A DNA stretch of 64,000 nt from Streptomyces sp. NBC_01446 (GTDB taxonomy: Bacteria > Actinomycetota > Actinomycetes > Streptomycetales > Streptomycetaceae): contig NZ_JAPEPO010000002.1 of NCBI RefSeq assembly GCF_026340095.1, positions 1-64,000 on the forward strand, read 5' to 3'. The notes under the pieces are model-generated. The model saw only the letters and a list, made by a program, of their open reading frames with translations. It did not search any database and was not told the origin of the DNA. The translations under genes and the position numbers were made by a program. Positions 54,830-62,954 of the stretch are shown one piece after another. Position 1 is the first letter of the stretch; every line of letters begins with the position of its first letter.

Positions 54830-55987
54830 TCACGAAACCCACCGGTTCTCGGAGAGCCGGGCCCGGACACGCGCCCTCTCGCGCTGCAGCACGATCAGGG
54901 CCATGTCGTCGGCGAGGGGCCCGCCCGTATGCGCCCGCAGGTCCGCGCCGATCCGGCGCACGAGCGCATCCGGACGCTGATCGGCCCAAGCCGTCACCCG
55001 CTCCACGAGGGGGTAGAAGCTGCCCATGCAGTCCCGGGCCTCAGTGACTCCGTCCGTGTACAGCACCAGCCGGTCGCCCGGGGCGAAACGGAAGGCCAAT
55101 GGGGCGTACTCGGTCTCCGTCAGGGCGCCAAGACCCAGCGGGGGAGCGGGAGCGCTGACTTCCAGGGGCGTGACGTGCCCCCCGTGCAGCAGGAGCGGCG
55201 GCAGATGGCCGAAACTGATCAGACGGGCACAGGGCTGGTCGTCCGGGATCTCCAGCACGGCCGCCGTGACGAAGCGTTCACCGAGCCATTCGTCAGGATC
55301 CCCGCAGTGTGCCTGGCCCAGGTCCCAGCGCACATCGGACTCCAGGGCGGACGCGAGCCCGGACAGTGTGGAGTGCCGGTGCGCGTTGAAGCGGAAGGCA
55401 CCGAGGACGGTCCCGATGTCCCCGATGGCCCCGAGCCCCTTGCCGCGCGCATCCCCGATGATCAGCCGGGTGGCGCCAGGCGCGCGGACCAGTGCGTACA
55501 GGTCTCCACCGATACGGGCTTCGGCCTCGGCGGCCACGTACGTCGACGCCAGGGACACCGCTCCCGCGCGTCGCGGCAGTGGCCGCAGCAGCACGGACTG
55601 CGCGGCTTCCGAGACCTGGCGCACAATGGCCAGCTGGCGCTGATGCTGCTCGCGCAGACGGGTGGCGGTCAGGAGCAGCACCGAGAACAGCACCATGGAC
55701 AGCATCTGCACGAGTACGTTCTCGGTGGTCAGCGTGCTGCGCTCGGCTCCCGCGACGACCAGCGCCGCCAGGGCGAGCAGAGCGGTGACGGCAGTACGGC
55801 GGGTATCGGCGAAGGCGGCGGCGAGCGCGAGCGGGATGACCAGCAGATGGGCGAGGTGGATGTCCGGCGGCAGGAACCAGTCGGCCACCGGAACCGCCAC
55901 GATCGGCACGGACCACAGGGTCACCCATCGGTAGCCCCGCCATCCGCTCGGTGCCCTAGTCGCCTGCAAAGGCGGTCTGCTCTGCAT
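54830..55987 (-). CDS. Membrane-anchored SpoIIE-type PP2C phosphatase
   Basis: 385 aa from ATG 55987 with GGGAG upstream. About four membrane segments (residues 20-110; VTLWSVPIVAVPVADWFLPP, LLVIPLALAAAFA), then a linker helix and the PP2C domain (about 145-375): ARIGGDLYALV, IIGDARGKGL, LVLYTDGVTEARD and ADDMALIVLQ with the metal-binding Asp residues. Such enzymes dephosphorylate anti-sigma-factor antagonists in actinobacterial signalling. It is a paralogue of the frameshifted gene at 26824-27940. No STAS/anti-sigma partner is adjacent. Confidence 0.88.
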   Translation of the reverse strand: MQSRPPLQATRAPSGWRGYRWVTLWSVPIVAVPVADWFLPPDIHLAHLLVIPLALAAAFADTRRTAVTALLALAALVVAGAERSTLTTENVLVQMLSMVLFSVLLLTATRLREQHQRQLAIVRQVSEAAQSVLLRPLPRRAGAVSLASTYVAAEAEARIGGDLYALVRAPGATRLIIGDARGKGLGAIGDIGTVLGAFRFNAHRHSTLSGLASALESDVRWDLGQAHCGDPDEWLGERFVTAAVLEIPDDQPCARLISFGHLPPLLLHGGHVTPLEVSAPAPPLGLGALTETEYAPLAFRFAPGDRLVLYTDGVTEARDCMGSFYPLVERVTAWADQRPDALVRRIGADLRAHTGGPLADDMALIVLQRERARVRARLSENRWVS

Positions 55988-56034
55988 TGTTCTCCCAGGT
56001 TCGGCGGGCACGGCAATGAAGCGTCGCCGCTCGG

Positions 56035-56158
56035 TACGCACACCGAGCTGCATCAGGGCACAGGGCACCGGGAAGAGCAGCCGTTCGTACGTCCACAAAC
56101 TGCCGTAGCCGGCCGCTTCGGCCATTCTGGCTGCTTCGACCACGTTGCAGATCCGCTC
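56035..56158 (-). pseudogene. Luciferase-like monooxygenase, fragment
   Basis: The minus strand reads VVEAARMAEAAGYGSLWTYERLLFP, the start block of F420/FMN-dependent luciferase-like enzymes. It ends at the phosphatase promoter; the remaining 250 residues are absent. The surrounding 55988-56395 has no other supported gene. Confidence 0.6.
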
Positions 56159-56395
56159 CCAATCTCTGGGGCGGACGAAGTCCGAGTTTCACGAAACCTC
56201 CGATGTAGTCGTTGGAGTTTGGCGACAAGGCGGGAAGGCCGGATGGGACTTTCCACCCCAACACCGGGCTGCCGCTGGCGCGGCGTGGGAGCGTACGTCC
56301 GCTCTCCAGCCACATAAAAGGTGCGTACGAGTTGTCGGTCTTCTCGGGGCACAGGCACTGGCCTCCAAGCGCTTGAGTCGGGCGGGTAAGTGGTT

Positions 56396-58867
56396 TCACG
56401 CACTGGCTGGCAGTTGCTGATCAGCCCAGATGAGTTTGCCGTCGGAGATGTGGCGGGTTCCCCATCGGCGGGACAGTTGGGTGACGAGGAAGAGGCCGCG
56501 GCCGTGTTCGTCGGTGGTGCGGGGGTGTCGCACAAGCGGGTGGCTGTGGGTGGCGTCGAAGACTTCGCAGGTCAGCATCTCGTGCCGGATGAGGCGTAGG
56601 CCGATCGTGCGGTCGCTGTTGCAGTCGCTGCTGCAGTCGCCGTTGCTGTGGATGATGGCGTTGGTGAGCAGTTCGCTGACGATCAGCTCTGTGGACTCGG
56701 CTAGGTGTTCCAGTCCCCACTGGGTGAGCTGCCGGGCAGCGAGCCTTCGGGCACGGCTGACGACGGCGGGGTCGCTGGGGAACTGCCAGGAGGCAACCTG
56801 GTCTGCGCTCAGCGAGCGGGTCCGTGCGAGAAGCAGAGTGACATCGTCGCTCGGCGGCTTGGCCCGCAGTGCGTCCACCGTGGAAGAGCACAGATCGTCC
56901 AGTGTGAGGTCGGGCCGTGCGAGGACCGCGCGCAAACGGTTCATGCCGGCGCTGATGTCCTGGTCGCGGGCCTCGATCAGACCGTCGGTGTAGAGGGCGA
57001 GCACGCTCCCTTCGGCGAGTTCCAACGTTACGGACTCGAAGGGGACCAGTCCCAGACCGAGCGGTGCTCCGGCGGGCACGTCGGGGAAGGTGACGTGGCC
57101 GTACGGGTCGATGATCGCGGGCGGGGGATGGCCGGCCCGTGCCATGGTGCAGGTGCGGGTGACCGGGTCATAGACGGCATACAGGCACGTGGCGGCCATC
57201 ATGGTGGTGCCCGGGCTCCGGGGGTCTTCCGCCTCGGTGAAGCGGATGACCTGCTCGTCGAGTCGGGACAGTACTTCGTCGGGAGGCATGTCCATGTCCG
57301 CGAGGGTGTGCATGGCGGTGCGGAGTTGGCCCATCTTCGCCGCCGCGTTGATGCCATGTCCGACCACGTCGCCGACGACCAGGGCGACGCGGGCGCCGGA
57401 GAGGGGGATCACATCGAACCAGTCACCCCCGATGCCGTGGTGGCTGTCGGCCGGCAGGTAGCGCCAGGCCACATCAGCGGCGGAGCCGCCCGTGGGGCGG
57501 TGGGGGTGCAGCAGGCGCTGCAGGGCGAGAGCCGCGGAACGTTCGCGCACGTATTGGTGGGCGTTGTCCAGGGCCAGCGCTGCCCAGCTGACGAGTTCCT
57601 CGGCCAAGAGCAGGTCGTCCTCCTCGAACGGCCTGGGGTCCTCCGTCCGCACGAAGACCGCCACGCCCAGCACTGCGCCCCGGGCGTGGATCGGGACGAC
57701 CATCAACGAGTGCATGGCGTGCTCGCGGAACTTCTTCGCCCGCGCCGGGTCGTGATGGTCGAGCCATGTGCCCGGGGATGTGTCCAGCATCGGCTCGAAG
57801 TGGGATTTCCCGGAGCGCAGGACACCGGTGAAGGGCGAAGTGGGCGGGACGAAGACTGGCTCTCCGCGAGCGAACAGGGACTCCGGCGTTCCCGGGTGGA
57901 TGGAGGCCAGGCCCGCACGGCGGAAGACGGGGATGCGCCCGTCCTGTGGGCCGAGATGGGTCAAGGGCTCCTCGCCGAGTGGGACGGACTCCGCCAGGTC
58001 GACAGTGGTGTAGTCCGCGAGGAACGGAAGGGCGAGGTCGGCCAGTTCCTGCGCGGTCTGCATGACGTCCAAAGTCGTGCCGATGCGCCTGCTGGCCGCG
58101 CCGAGGATGGCCAGACGCTCTCGCGCCCGTCGGCTGTCGGTGACGTCCACGCTCACACTGCACACGCCCAGCGCGCGACCCTGCGCGTCGTCGAGGCGGA
58201 AGAAGGACGCCGTCAATATGCGGTTGCTTCGCACATTCGCCGGCAGCAAGGCCTGGTAGTCCACCTCCATCGCCGGGTCCCCGCTCTCCAGCACCCGGTG
58301 CATCACTGCCTCCAGCGTTTCGGCCTCCGTCCCGGGTGCTGCCTCCGTCAGCCTGCGGCCCAGCCGCTTGGGGAGAGGGATGCCGTCCTTGGAGCCCTGG
58401 GTGTCGTTTACCTGGATGCAGCGCAGGTGCGTGTCCCGTATGACGACACCGATGGGCAGGCGGCTCGGCAGCGGCAGCGTAGCGAGGAGCGGCTCCACTG
58501 TGGCCTCGGCCGGCCACGCGGGAAGCAAGGCCTTGTCGGTCGCATAGACCACCCACCGCTCCAGGCCGTCCTGCCCGGACAGCGATGACACGCACAGGCG
58601 CACGTCGATGATGCGGCCGTCGCGGTGGCGCACCTGCGCGAGGTCGGACCAGCGGCCCCGGAGGGTGCTCTCTTGTGCGGCTTGTGAAGCTTTTGCTCGG
58701 TCGTCAGCGGTCACCAACAGGACACCGGCGGACCGCCCCACCACCTCCACGGCCGAGTAGCCCACGAGCTGCTGAGCGGCCTGCGACCATCCGACCACCG
58801 TCCCCTGCGCGTCGAGGAGAGCTATCGCTGGGCACGCTGTCCTTCCGTGTGCTTCGTTCGTGCTCAT
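56396..58867 (-). CDS. PAS-PAS-GAF-SpoIIE phosphatase-HATPase regulator
   Basis: 823 aa from ATG 58867. Order: PAS (about 10-110; VVGWSQAAQQLVGYSAVEVVG), a second PAS-like domain (about 130-240), GAF (about 255-430), PP2C/SpoIIE (about 455-670; GIGGDWFDVIPL, GDVVGHG, LYTDGLIEARD, SDDVTLLLAR) and an RsbW-type HATPase (about 700-820; ELLTNAIIHSN, DEHGRGLFLV). It combines phosphatase and anti-sigma kinase modules, typical of Streptomyces stress signalling. Cytoplasmic. GC content and codons match the neighbours. No adjacent sigma factor. Confidence 0.92.
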   Translation of the reverse strand: MSTNEAHGRTACPAIALLDAQGTVVGWSQAAQQLVGYSAVEVVGRSAGVLLVTADDRAKASQAAQESTLRGRWSDLAQVRHRDGRIIDVRLCVSSLSGQDGLERWVVYATDKALLPAWPAEATVEPLLATLPLPSRLPIGVVIRDTHLRCIQVNDTQGSKDGIPLPKRLGRRLTEAAPGTEAETLEAVMHRVLESGDPAMEVDYQALLPANVRSNRILTASFFRLDDAQGRALGVCSVSVDVTDSRRARERLAILGAASRRIGTTLDVMQTAQELADLALPFLADYTTVDLAESVPLGEEPLTHLGPQDGRIPVFRRAGLASIHPGTPESLFARGEPVFVPPTSPFTGVLRSGKSHFEPMLDTSPGTWLDHHDPARAKKFREHAMHSLMVVPIHARGAVLGVAVFVRTEDPRPFEEDDLLLAEELVSWAALALDNAHQYVRERSAALALQRLLHPHRPTGGSAADVAWRYLPADSHHGIGGDWFDVIPLSGARVALVVGDVVGHGINAAAKMGQLRTAMHTLADMDMPPDEVLSRLDEQVIRFTEAEDPRSPGTTMMAATCLYAVYDPVTRTCTMARAGHPPPAIIDPYGHVTFPDVPAGAPLGLGLVPFESVTLELAEGSVLALYTDGLIEARDQDISAGMNRLRAVLARPDLTLDDLCSSTVDALRAKPPSDDVTLLLARTRSLSADQVASWQFPSDPAVVSRARRLAARQLTQWGLEHLAESTELIVSELLTNAIIHSNGDCSSDCNSDRTIGLRLIRHEMLTCEVFDATHSHPLVRHPRTTDEHGRGLFLVTQLSRRWGTRHISDGKLIWADQQLPASA

Positions 58868-59177
58868 GCCTGCAACGCTACGAACCAAGCGGCACCGGAG
58901 TCTGGTCCATTTCTATGACAGATTCCCAGACCAATTCTGCGGACAAAACAAGATCGCGATCTACGGAGCGGGGACACTAACCCGCTCCCGAGCGTGGGGG
59001 CCCCAGCATGCGACGTGGCGCTCCGGCTTCCCGGTGCAACTGGTCTAACAGGCGGAGCCCAGGGGCCCGCCTGACCGTTCGGCGCGAAGTGGTCCGGTCT
59101 TTCGCCCGGACAATGGTCCACATGCATGGGCGGACGCGCGCATACGGTCAGGTCACTGCTGCCAGCGCCCACTCCGA
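58868..59177. other. 310-bp stretch without a supported gene
   Basis: Contains the upstream region of the 823-aa regulator. The patch around 58900-58960 is less GC-rich than its surroundings, a plausible promoter location. No gene seen. Confidence 0.4.
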
Positions 59178-59930
59178 TGAACATCGGTGTCTTCCTCTCA
59201 GCCAGTAACCTCGACGAGCTCTACACCCAGCCGACCCGCGAGTTCGGGGAGCTCATCGGCAGGGCCGGCCACACCCTGGTGTGCCGTCCGCGGGCTGGAG
59301 CGCTGGCGGGACGCACTGATCGAACACAACGCGCTCCGAAACGGAGCGTACGGCTGCCCGCTCGGCTCCCTTGCGAGCGAGCTGGCCGATCAGGACGAAG
59401 AGGCGCGCAAGGCTATCGCCCGGCACTTCGACACCTGGGAGGGACTGCTCGATGCCGGGCTCGAGCGGATGAAGGCCTCGGGAGTCCTCCGTGCCAACGC
59501 GGACGCCGGAGAACTCGCCACCGGCCTCATGGCCGCCCTTCAAGGCGGCGTGGGCACGCTGGACAAAGCGACCGAGGTCCTGGAGCTGAGGAAGCACGGA
59601 CTGTACGACCAGCCCGTGGTGCTGCGGAACACGGCGGGCTTCTACGGCGGGCTAATACTCCAGCTCCGGCGAATGGACGAGCAGGGGTTCCTGCCGTTGC
59701 CCCTTGCACAACTGGTCTTCATCGCCGACACGGCCGCCGGCGCACTCGCCTACCTGGAGAGGTCCGTCGGAACGGATGACGGGACCGTGACAGCACGGCT
59801 TCCGGCCCGACAGATCGCGCCGACTCCGGCCGGGCCCCGCCTGGCAATTGAGGCCGACGGCCCCAGCACCTCGAAACTCCGCAGGAACGCTCCCGACCCA
59901 AACAACGGCGCGCCCGCTGCGGCCTCGGAA
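59178..59930 (+). pseudogene. Chimera of LOG-family and TetR-family genes
   Basis: 59178-59280 reads NIGVFLSASNLDEL and REFGELIGRAGHTLV, the start of a TIGR00730 LOG-type (cytokinin riboside phosphohydrolase-like) protein. In another frame, 59285-59550 is the C-terminal ligand domain of a TetR regulator (YGCPLGSLASELADQ, ARHFDTWEGLLDAGL). At QGGVGTLDKATEVLELRKHGLYD the frame turns into LOG again (the PGGxGT site), to LAYLERSVG near 59766 and a low-complexity end. The result looks like two genes fused by recombination; no intact product is expected. Confidence 0.6.
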
Positions 59931-59940
59931 CCCCGTCTAG

Positions 59941-61366
59941 TAGGACTCCGTTACGTCTTCCTCTCGGTCGTGTTCGGGAGCATGTTGGAGGGGTGGACGC
60001 ACATGAAGTGAACCGTGCTCGGGCCAAGTTGGCGTTATTCGTGGCTGACGTGTTCGCGTCGGTGCCGCGCAAGGACCAGCGGGCCAAGGGCGACTGTTAT
60101 CTGCGAGGTCTGATGCTGGACGGGCGCCGCAAGTCGATCCAGGCTATGGCGGAGCGGCTGCCGGACGGCAACGAGCAGAACCTGCAGCAGTTTGTGAACC
60201 AGTCGACCTGGGATCCGGTGCTGGTGCGGCGGCGCATTGCGGAGCGGATGGTGCCGCAGATCGGCCCGGACGCCTGGGCGGTCGATGACGTGTCGTTCCC
60301 CAAGGACGGGAAGATGTCGGTGGCCGTCGCGCCTCAGTACTGCGGGGCGTTGGGCAAGCAGGCCAACTGCCAAGTCGCGGTGAGTGTGCATGCGGTCTCC
60401 GACACCGCGTCCTGTCCGTTGCAGTGGCGGTTGTTCGTGCCCCAGGAGTGGGCGGACGATGCCGTCCGTCGGCGCAAGACGGGGGTCCCTGAGGAGATCG
60501 GGCACCGGGAGAAGTGGCGCCTGGCGTTGGACACCCTCGATGAGCTGGCCGGATGGGGCCTCGTTCCGCCGGTGCTGGTGGCCGACGCCGGGTACGGGCA
60601 GAACGCCGACTTCCGCGACGGGCTGGAGCGTCGGAGCATCGGCTACGTGGTGGCGGTCCGCTCGGATGTGACCGTCCATCCGCATGATGCGGTGCCCACT
60701 GCCCCGCCCTGGTCGGGCAACGGCCGCAAGCCCCAACCCCGCTACCGCGACAAGCCGTCCTCGGTGGCCGCGCTCGCGGCCGGCCACGGTCGGCAGGCCT
60801 TCACCGAGGTGACCTGGCGGGCAGGCTCCCGTGGACCGATGCACTCGCATTTCCTGTCCCTGCGAGTGCGGCCAGCCGGGACCAAATCTCGCCGCCTCGC
60901 CCAGGCCGCCGCCGCAGACCCAGACAGCTGGGACGGTGTCCTGCCCGAGGTGACGCTGCTGGTCGAATGGCCCGCTGGAGCCGAAGCACCCACCGGCTAC
61001 TGGCTGTCCAACCTGCCCGCCGATACCCCGCTGGCCGAACTGGTCCGCCTCGCCAAGATCCGCTGGCGCATCGAGCATGACTACCGGGAACTCAAACACG
61101 GCCTCGGCCTGGACCACTTCGAGGGACGCTCCTGGATGGGCTGGCACCACCACGTCACCCTGGTCACCGCCGCCCACGCGTTCCTCACCGAACAGCGCCT
61201 GGCCCCAAAAGCCGATACAGCGGACTCACCCTCTACCAGATCCTGGACGTCATCCAAGACCTGCTGAACTGCTGGACCGGGACCTGCACCACCTGCCACC
61301 GCCCCCTACCCAGAACACCCACCACCAGCCAGAACCCAAGAACCAGAGCGACCTAACGGAGTCCTA
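59941..61366 (+). mobile_element. IS701-family element
   Basis: Inverted ends TAGGACTCCGTTA (59941 on, complement from 61366) are perfect, flanked by CTAG on both sides (59937-59940, 61367-61370), the typical IS701 target duplication. Length 1426 bp. Confidence 0.88.
59993..61356 (+). pseudogene. IS701-family transposase, late frameshift
   Basis: From GTG 59993 (or 60008): DDE core with AVDDVSFPKDGK, VLVADAGYGQNAD and RWRIEHDYRELKHGLGLDHFEG. Near 61215-61222 the frame runs into DTADSPSTRS and stops at 61267. The usual family tail GLTLYQILDVIQDLL, then CWTGTC and CHRPLPR reads in another frame to 61356. The catalytic part is complete, so loss of activity is uncertain. Confidence 0.8.
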
Positions 61367-61410
61367 CTAGTGCTGCCCCGCGCAAGTTCGTGGAGGGGTG
61401 TTGGGCCTGA

Positions 61411-62472
61411 TCAGGCGGTCTTGAGTGGGCTGCCGTCATAGGTCCACCTGAACGGCTTCGCGGTCTCGTTGCGGCCGATGACGTAACTCTCCAGCTTGTC
61501 GATGAGGTCATCGCGGCTGGAGAAGTCACCGTGTCGCAGCACGCGGCGGGTCAGGACGGAGAAGAACAGCTCGATCTGGTTGAGCCAGGAGGCGTGCGGC
61601 GGGGTCCAGTGCACGTGCCAGCGCGGGTGGTCGGCGAGCCACGCCTTGGTGTGTTTGGCGGTGTGGGAGGAGCCGTTGTCCAGCACGACATGGATGTCCT
61701 GGTCTGGGGCGATGACCGTGTCGAGCTGGTCGAGGAAGGCGGTGAACGTCGCTGCGTCGTTGCGGGCGATGATCTCGGTGAGGACCTCGCCGGTGCGCAC
61801 GTCCAGGGCGGCGACCAGCGAGGCGGTGCCGTGGCGTCGGTACTCGAACTCCTCGCGAGCGGGCTCGCCTGGCCTGACGGGACGACCGGGGTGGCGCCTG
61901 GCGCGGGCGGCGATCGCGGTCTTCTCGTCGATGGACAGCACCACCGCCCCTTCAGGTGGGTCGCGGTACAGGTCGCACACGTCCGCGACACGGTCCCAGA
62001 AGTCAGGGGTGTCTCGGCGGGTGAGCCAGCCGCGGACCCGGTGCGGCTTGAGGTCCAAGTCGGCCAAGATCCGGCCGACTTGGGAGGCAGAAATGGTGGC
62101 GAAGACAGTGCCGGCGACCTGGGCGGCGATCGTGCGGTGCGACCAGGTCGCTTCCGGGTGCGGGGGCACACTGGTGGCGGCGGCCACGATCGCCACCGTC
62201 ACCTGGGGCCCGTATGCCTTGGGCCGGCCCGAGCGGGCGGCGTCCTTCAGCCCGTCCCGGCCCAGAGCGGCGAACCGTCCGCGCCATTTACGGACCGTGT
62301 TCACGCTGACCGCCAGGTCCCGCGCGATAGCCCCATTGCTCAGGCCCTCACCCGCCGCCAGCACAATCCGCGCCCGGAGCACCGCCCGCACCTGCGCTTT
62401 CAGGGAGACCGCTGTACGGATCAGACACTCGCGCACCCTCTCGTCCAACTCCACCACGACCGCCTCGACCAT
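61411..62472 (-). CDS. IS630-family transposase
   Basis: 353 aa from ATG 62472 (an ATG at 62514 lacks a ribosome site). Two helix-turn-helix segments (GLSNGAIARDLAVSVNTVRKW; ISASQVGRILADLDL), then the DDE domain: VLSIDEKTAIAAR, IHVVLDNGSSHTAKH, and HASWLNQIELFFSVLTRR. Intact frame inside perfect ends, so it may be active. Confidence 0.9.
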   Translation of the reverse strand: MVEAVVVELDERVRECLIRTAVSLKAQVRAVLRARIVLAAGEGLSNGAIARDLAVSVNTVRKWRGRFAALGRDGLKDAARSGRPKAYGPQVTVAIVAAATSVPPHPEATWSHRTIAAQVAGTVFATISASQVGRILADLDLKPHRVRGWLTRRDTPDFWDRVADVCDLYRDPPEGAVVLSIDEKTAIAARARRHPGRPVRPGEPAREEFEYRRHGTASLVAALDVRTGEVLTEIIARNDAATFTAFLDQLDTVIAPDQDIHVVLDNGSSHTAKHTKAWLADHPRWHVHWTPPHASWLNQIELFFSVLTRRVLRHGDFSSRDDLIDKLESYVIGRNETAKPFRWTYDGSPLKTA

Positions 62473-62548
62473 CCCGGCCACACCCTCGCCCACCCCGACC
62501 AAAGTGATGATCATGGCGTATGCGGGGGTAACCCAGCAGGATGGACCC

Positions 62549-62881
62549 GTGCCGAAGAATCCGCCCGAGTCCATGCAGGATCACCTGCGCCACCGTCTGA
62601 ACGTCCGCGCCAAGGAACGCTGGCCCCAGCTCGCCCGCGTCCAGGTGCGCTTCCGCTCCGGATTCGCCTACGTGGCAGGGGAACTGCCGGGCGAGGAGGA
62701 ACCGCTGCCGCTGTGCCGCCTGCGCTTCACCGGCGTCCTGCACACCTGGGGCTTCGCCCTCTACCTCGCCAGCCGAGGCAAGTACGAGGACAACTTCCTG
62801 CCCACCGGACTGCCCTTCGGCTCACCCGAAGACGCCCTGGACTGCGCCTGCGGCTTTTACCTCGGCGACCCGACACCCTGA
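62549..62881 (+). CDS. IS630-borne accessory protein, 110 aa
   Basis: GTG 62549 with AGGA seven bases upstream, divergent from the transposase with a 76-bp gap, and ending 35 bp before the IS right end. Reads RHRLNVRAKERWPQLARVQV, SGFAYVAGELPGEEEPLPLCRLRFTG and SPEDALDCACGFYLGDP. Small alpha/beta protein with two or three Cys, no known domain; I recall similar proteins in Streptomyces genomes but cannot name them. Being inside the inverted repeats, it moves with the element. Confidence 0.75.
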   Translation: MPKNPPESMQDHLRHRLNVRAKERWPQLARVQVRFRSGFAYVAGELPGEEEPLPLCRLRFTGVLHTWGFALYLASRGKYEDNFLPTGLPFGSPEDALDCACGFYLGDPTP

Positions 62882-62954
62882 TCAACACCCCTCCACGAAC
62901 TTGCGCGGGGCAGCACTAGTGTGATGCGCCAGAAATGGCGACTCTAAGTAGCTT

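Larger units (their letters stand above)
61370..62916 (-). mobile_element. IS630-family element with an accessory gene
   Basis: Inverted ends GTGCTGCCCCGCGCAAGTTC at 61370 and complement from 62916 match perfectly over 34 bases, flanked by TA (61368-61369 and 62917-62918). It contains the transposase and a divergent 110-aa gene. The left TA is part of the right CTAG duplication of the IS701 element, so it landed there after the IS701. Confidence 0.9.

Noticed and set aside
61531..62919. 462-aa plus-strand open frame
   Set aside because: Mostly antisense to the IS630 transposase; only the 3' part, in another frame, is a believable gene (62549-62881).
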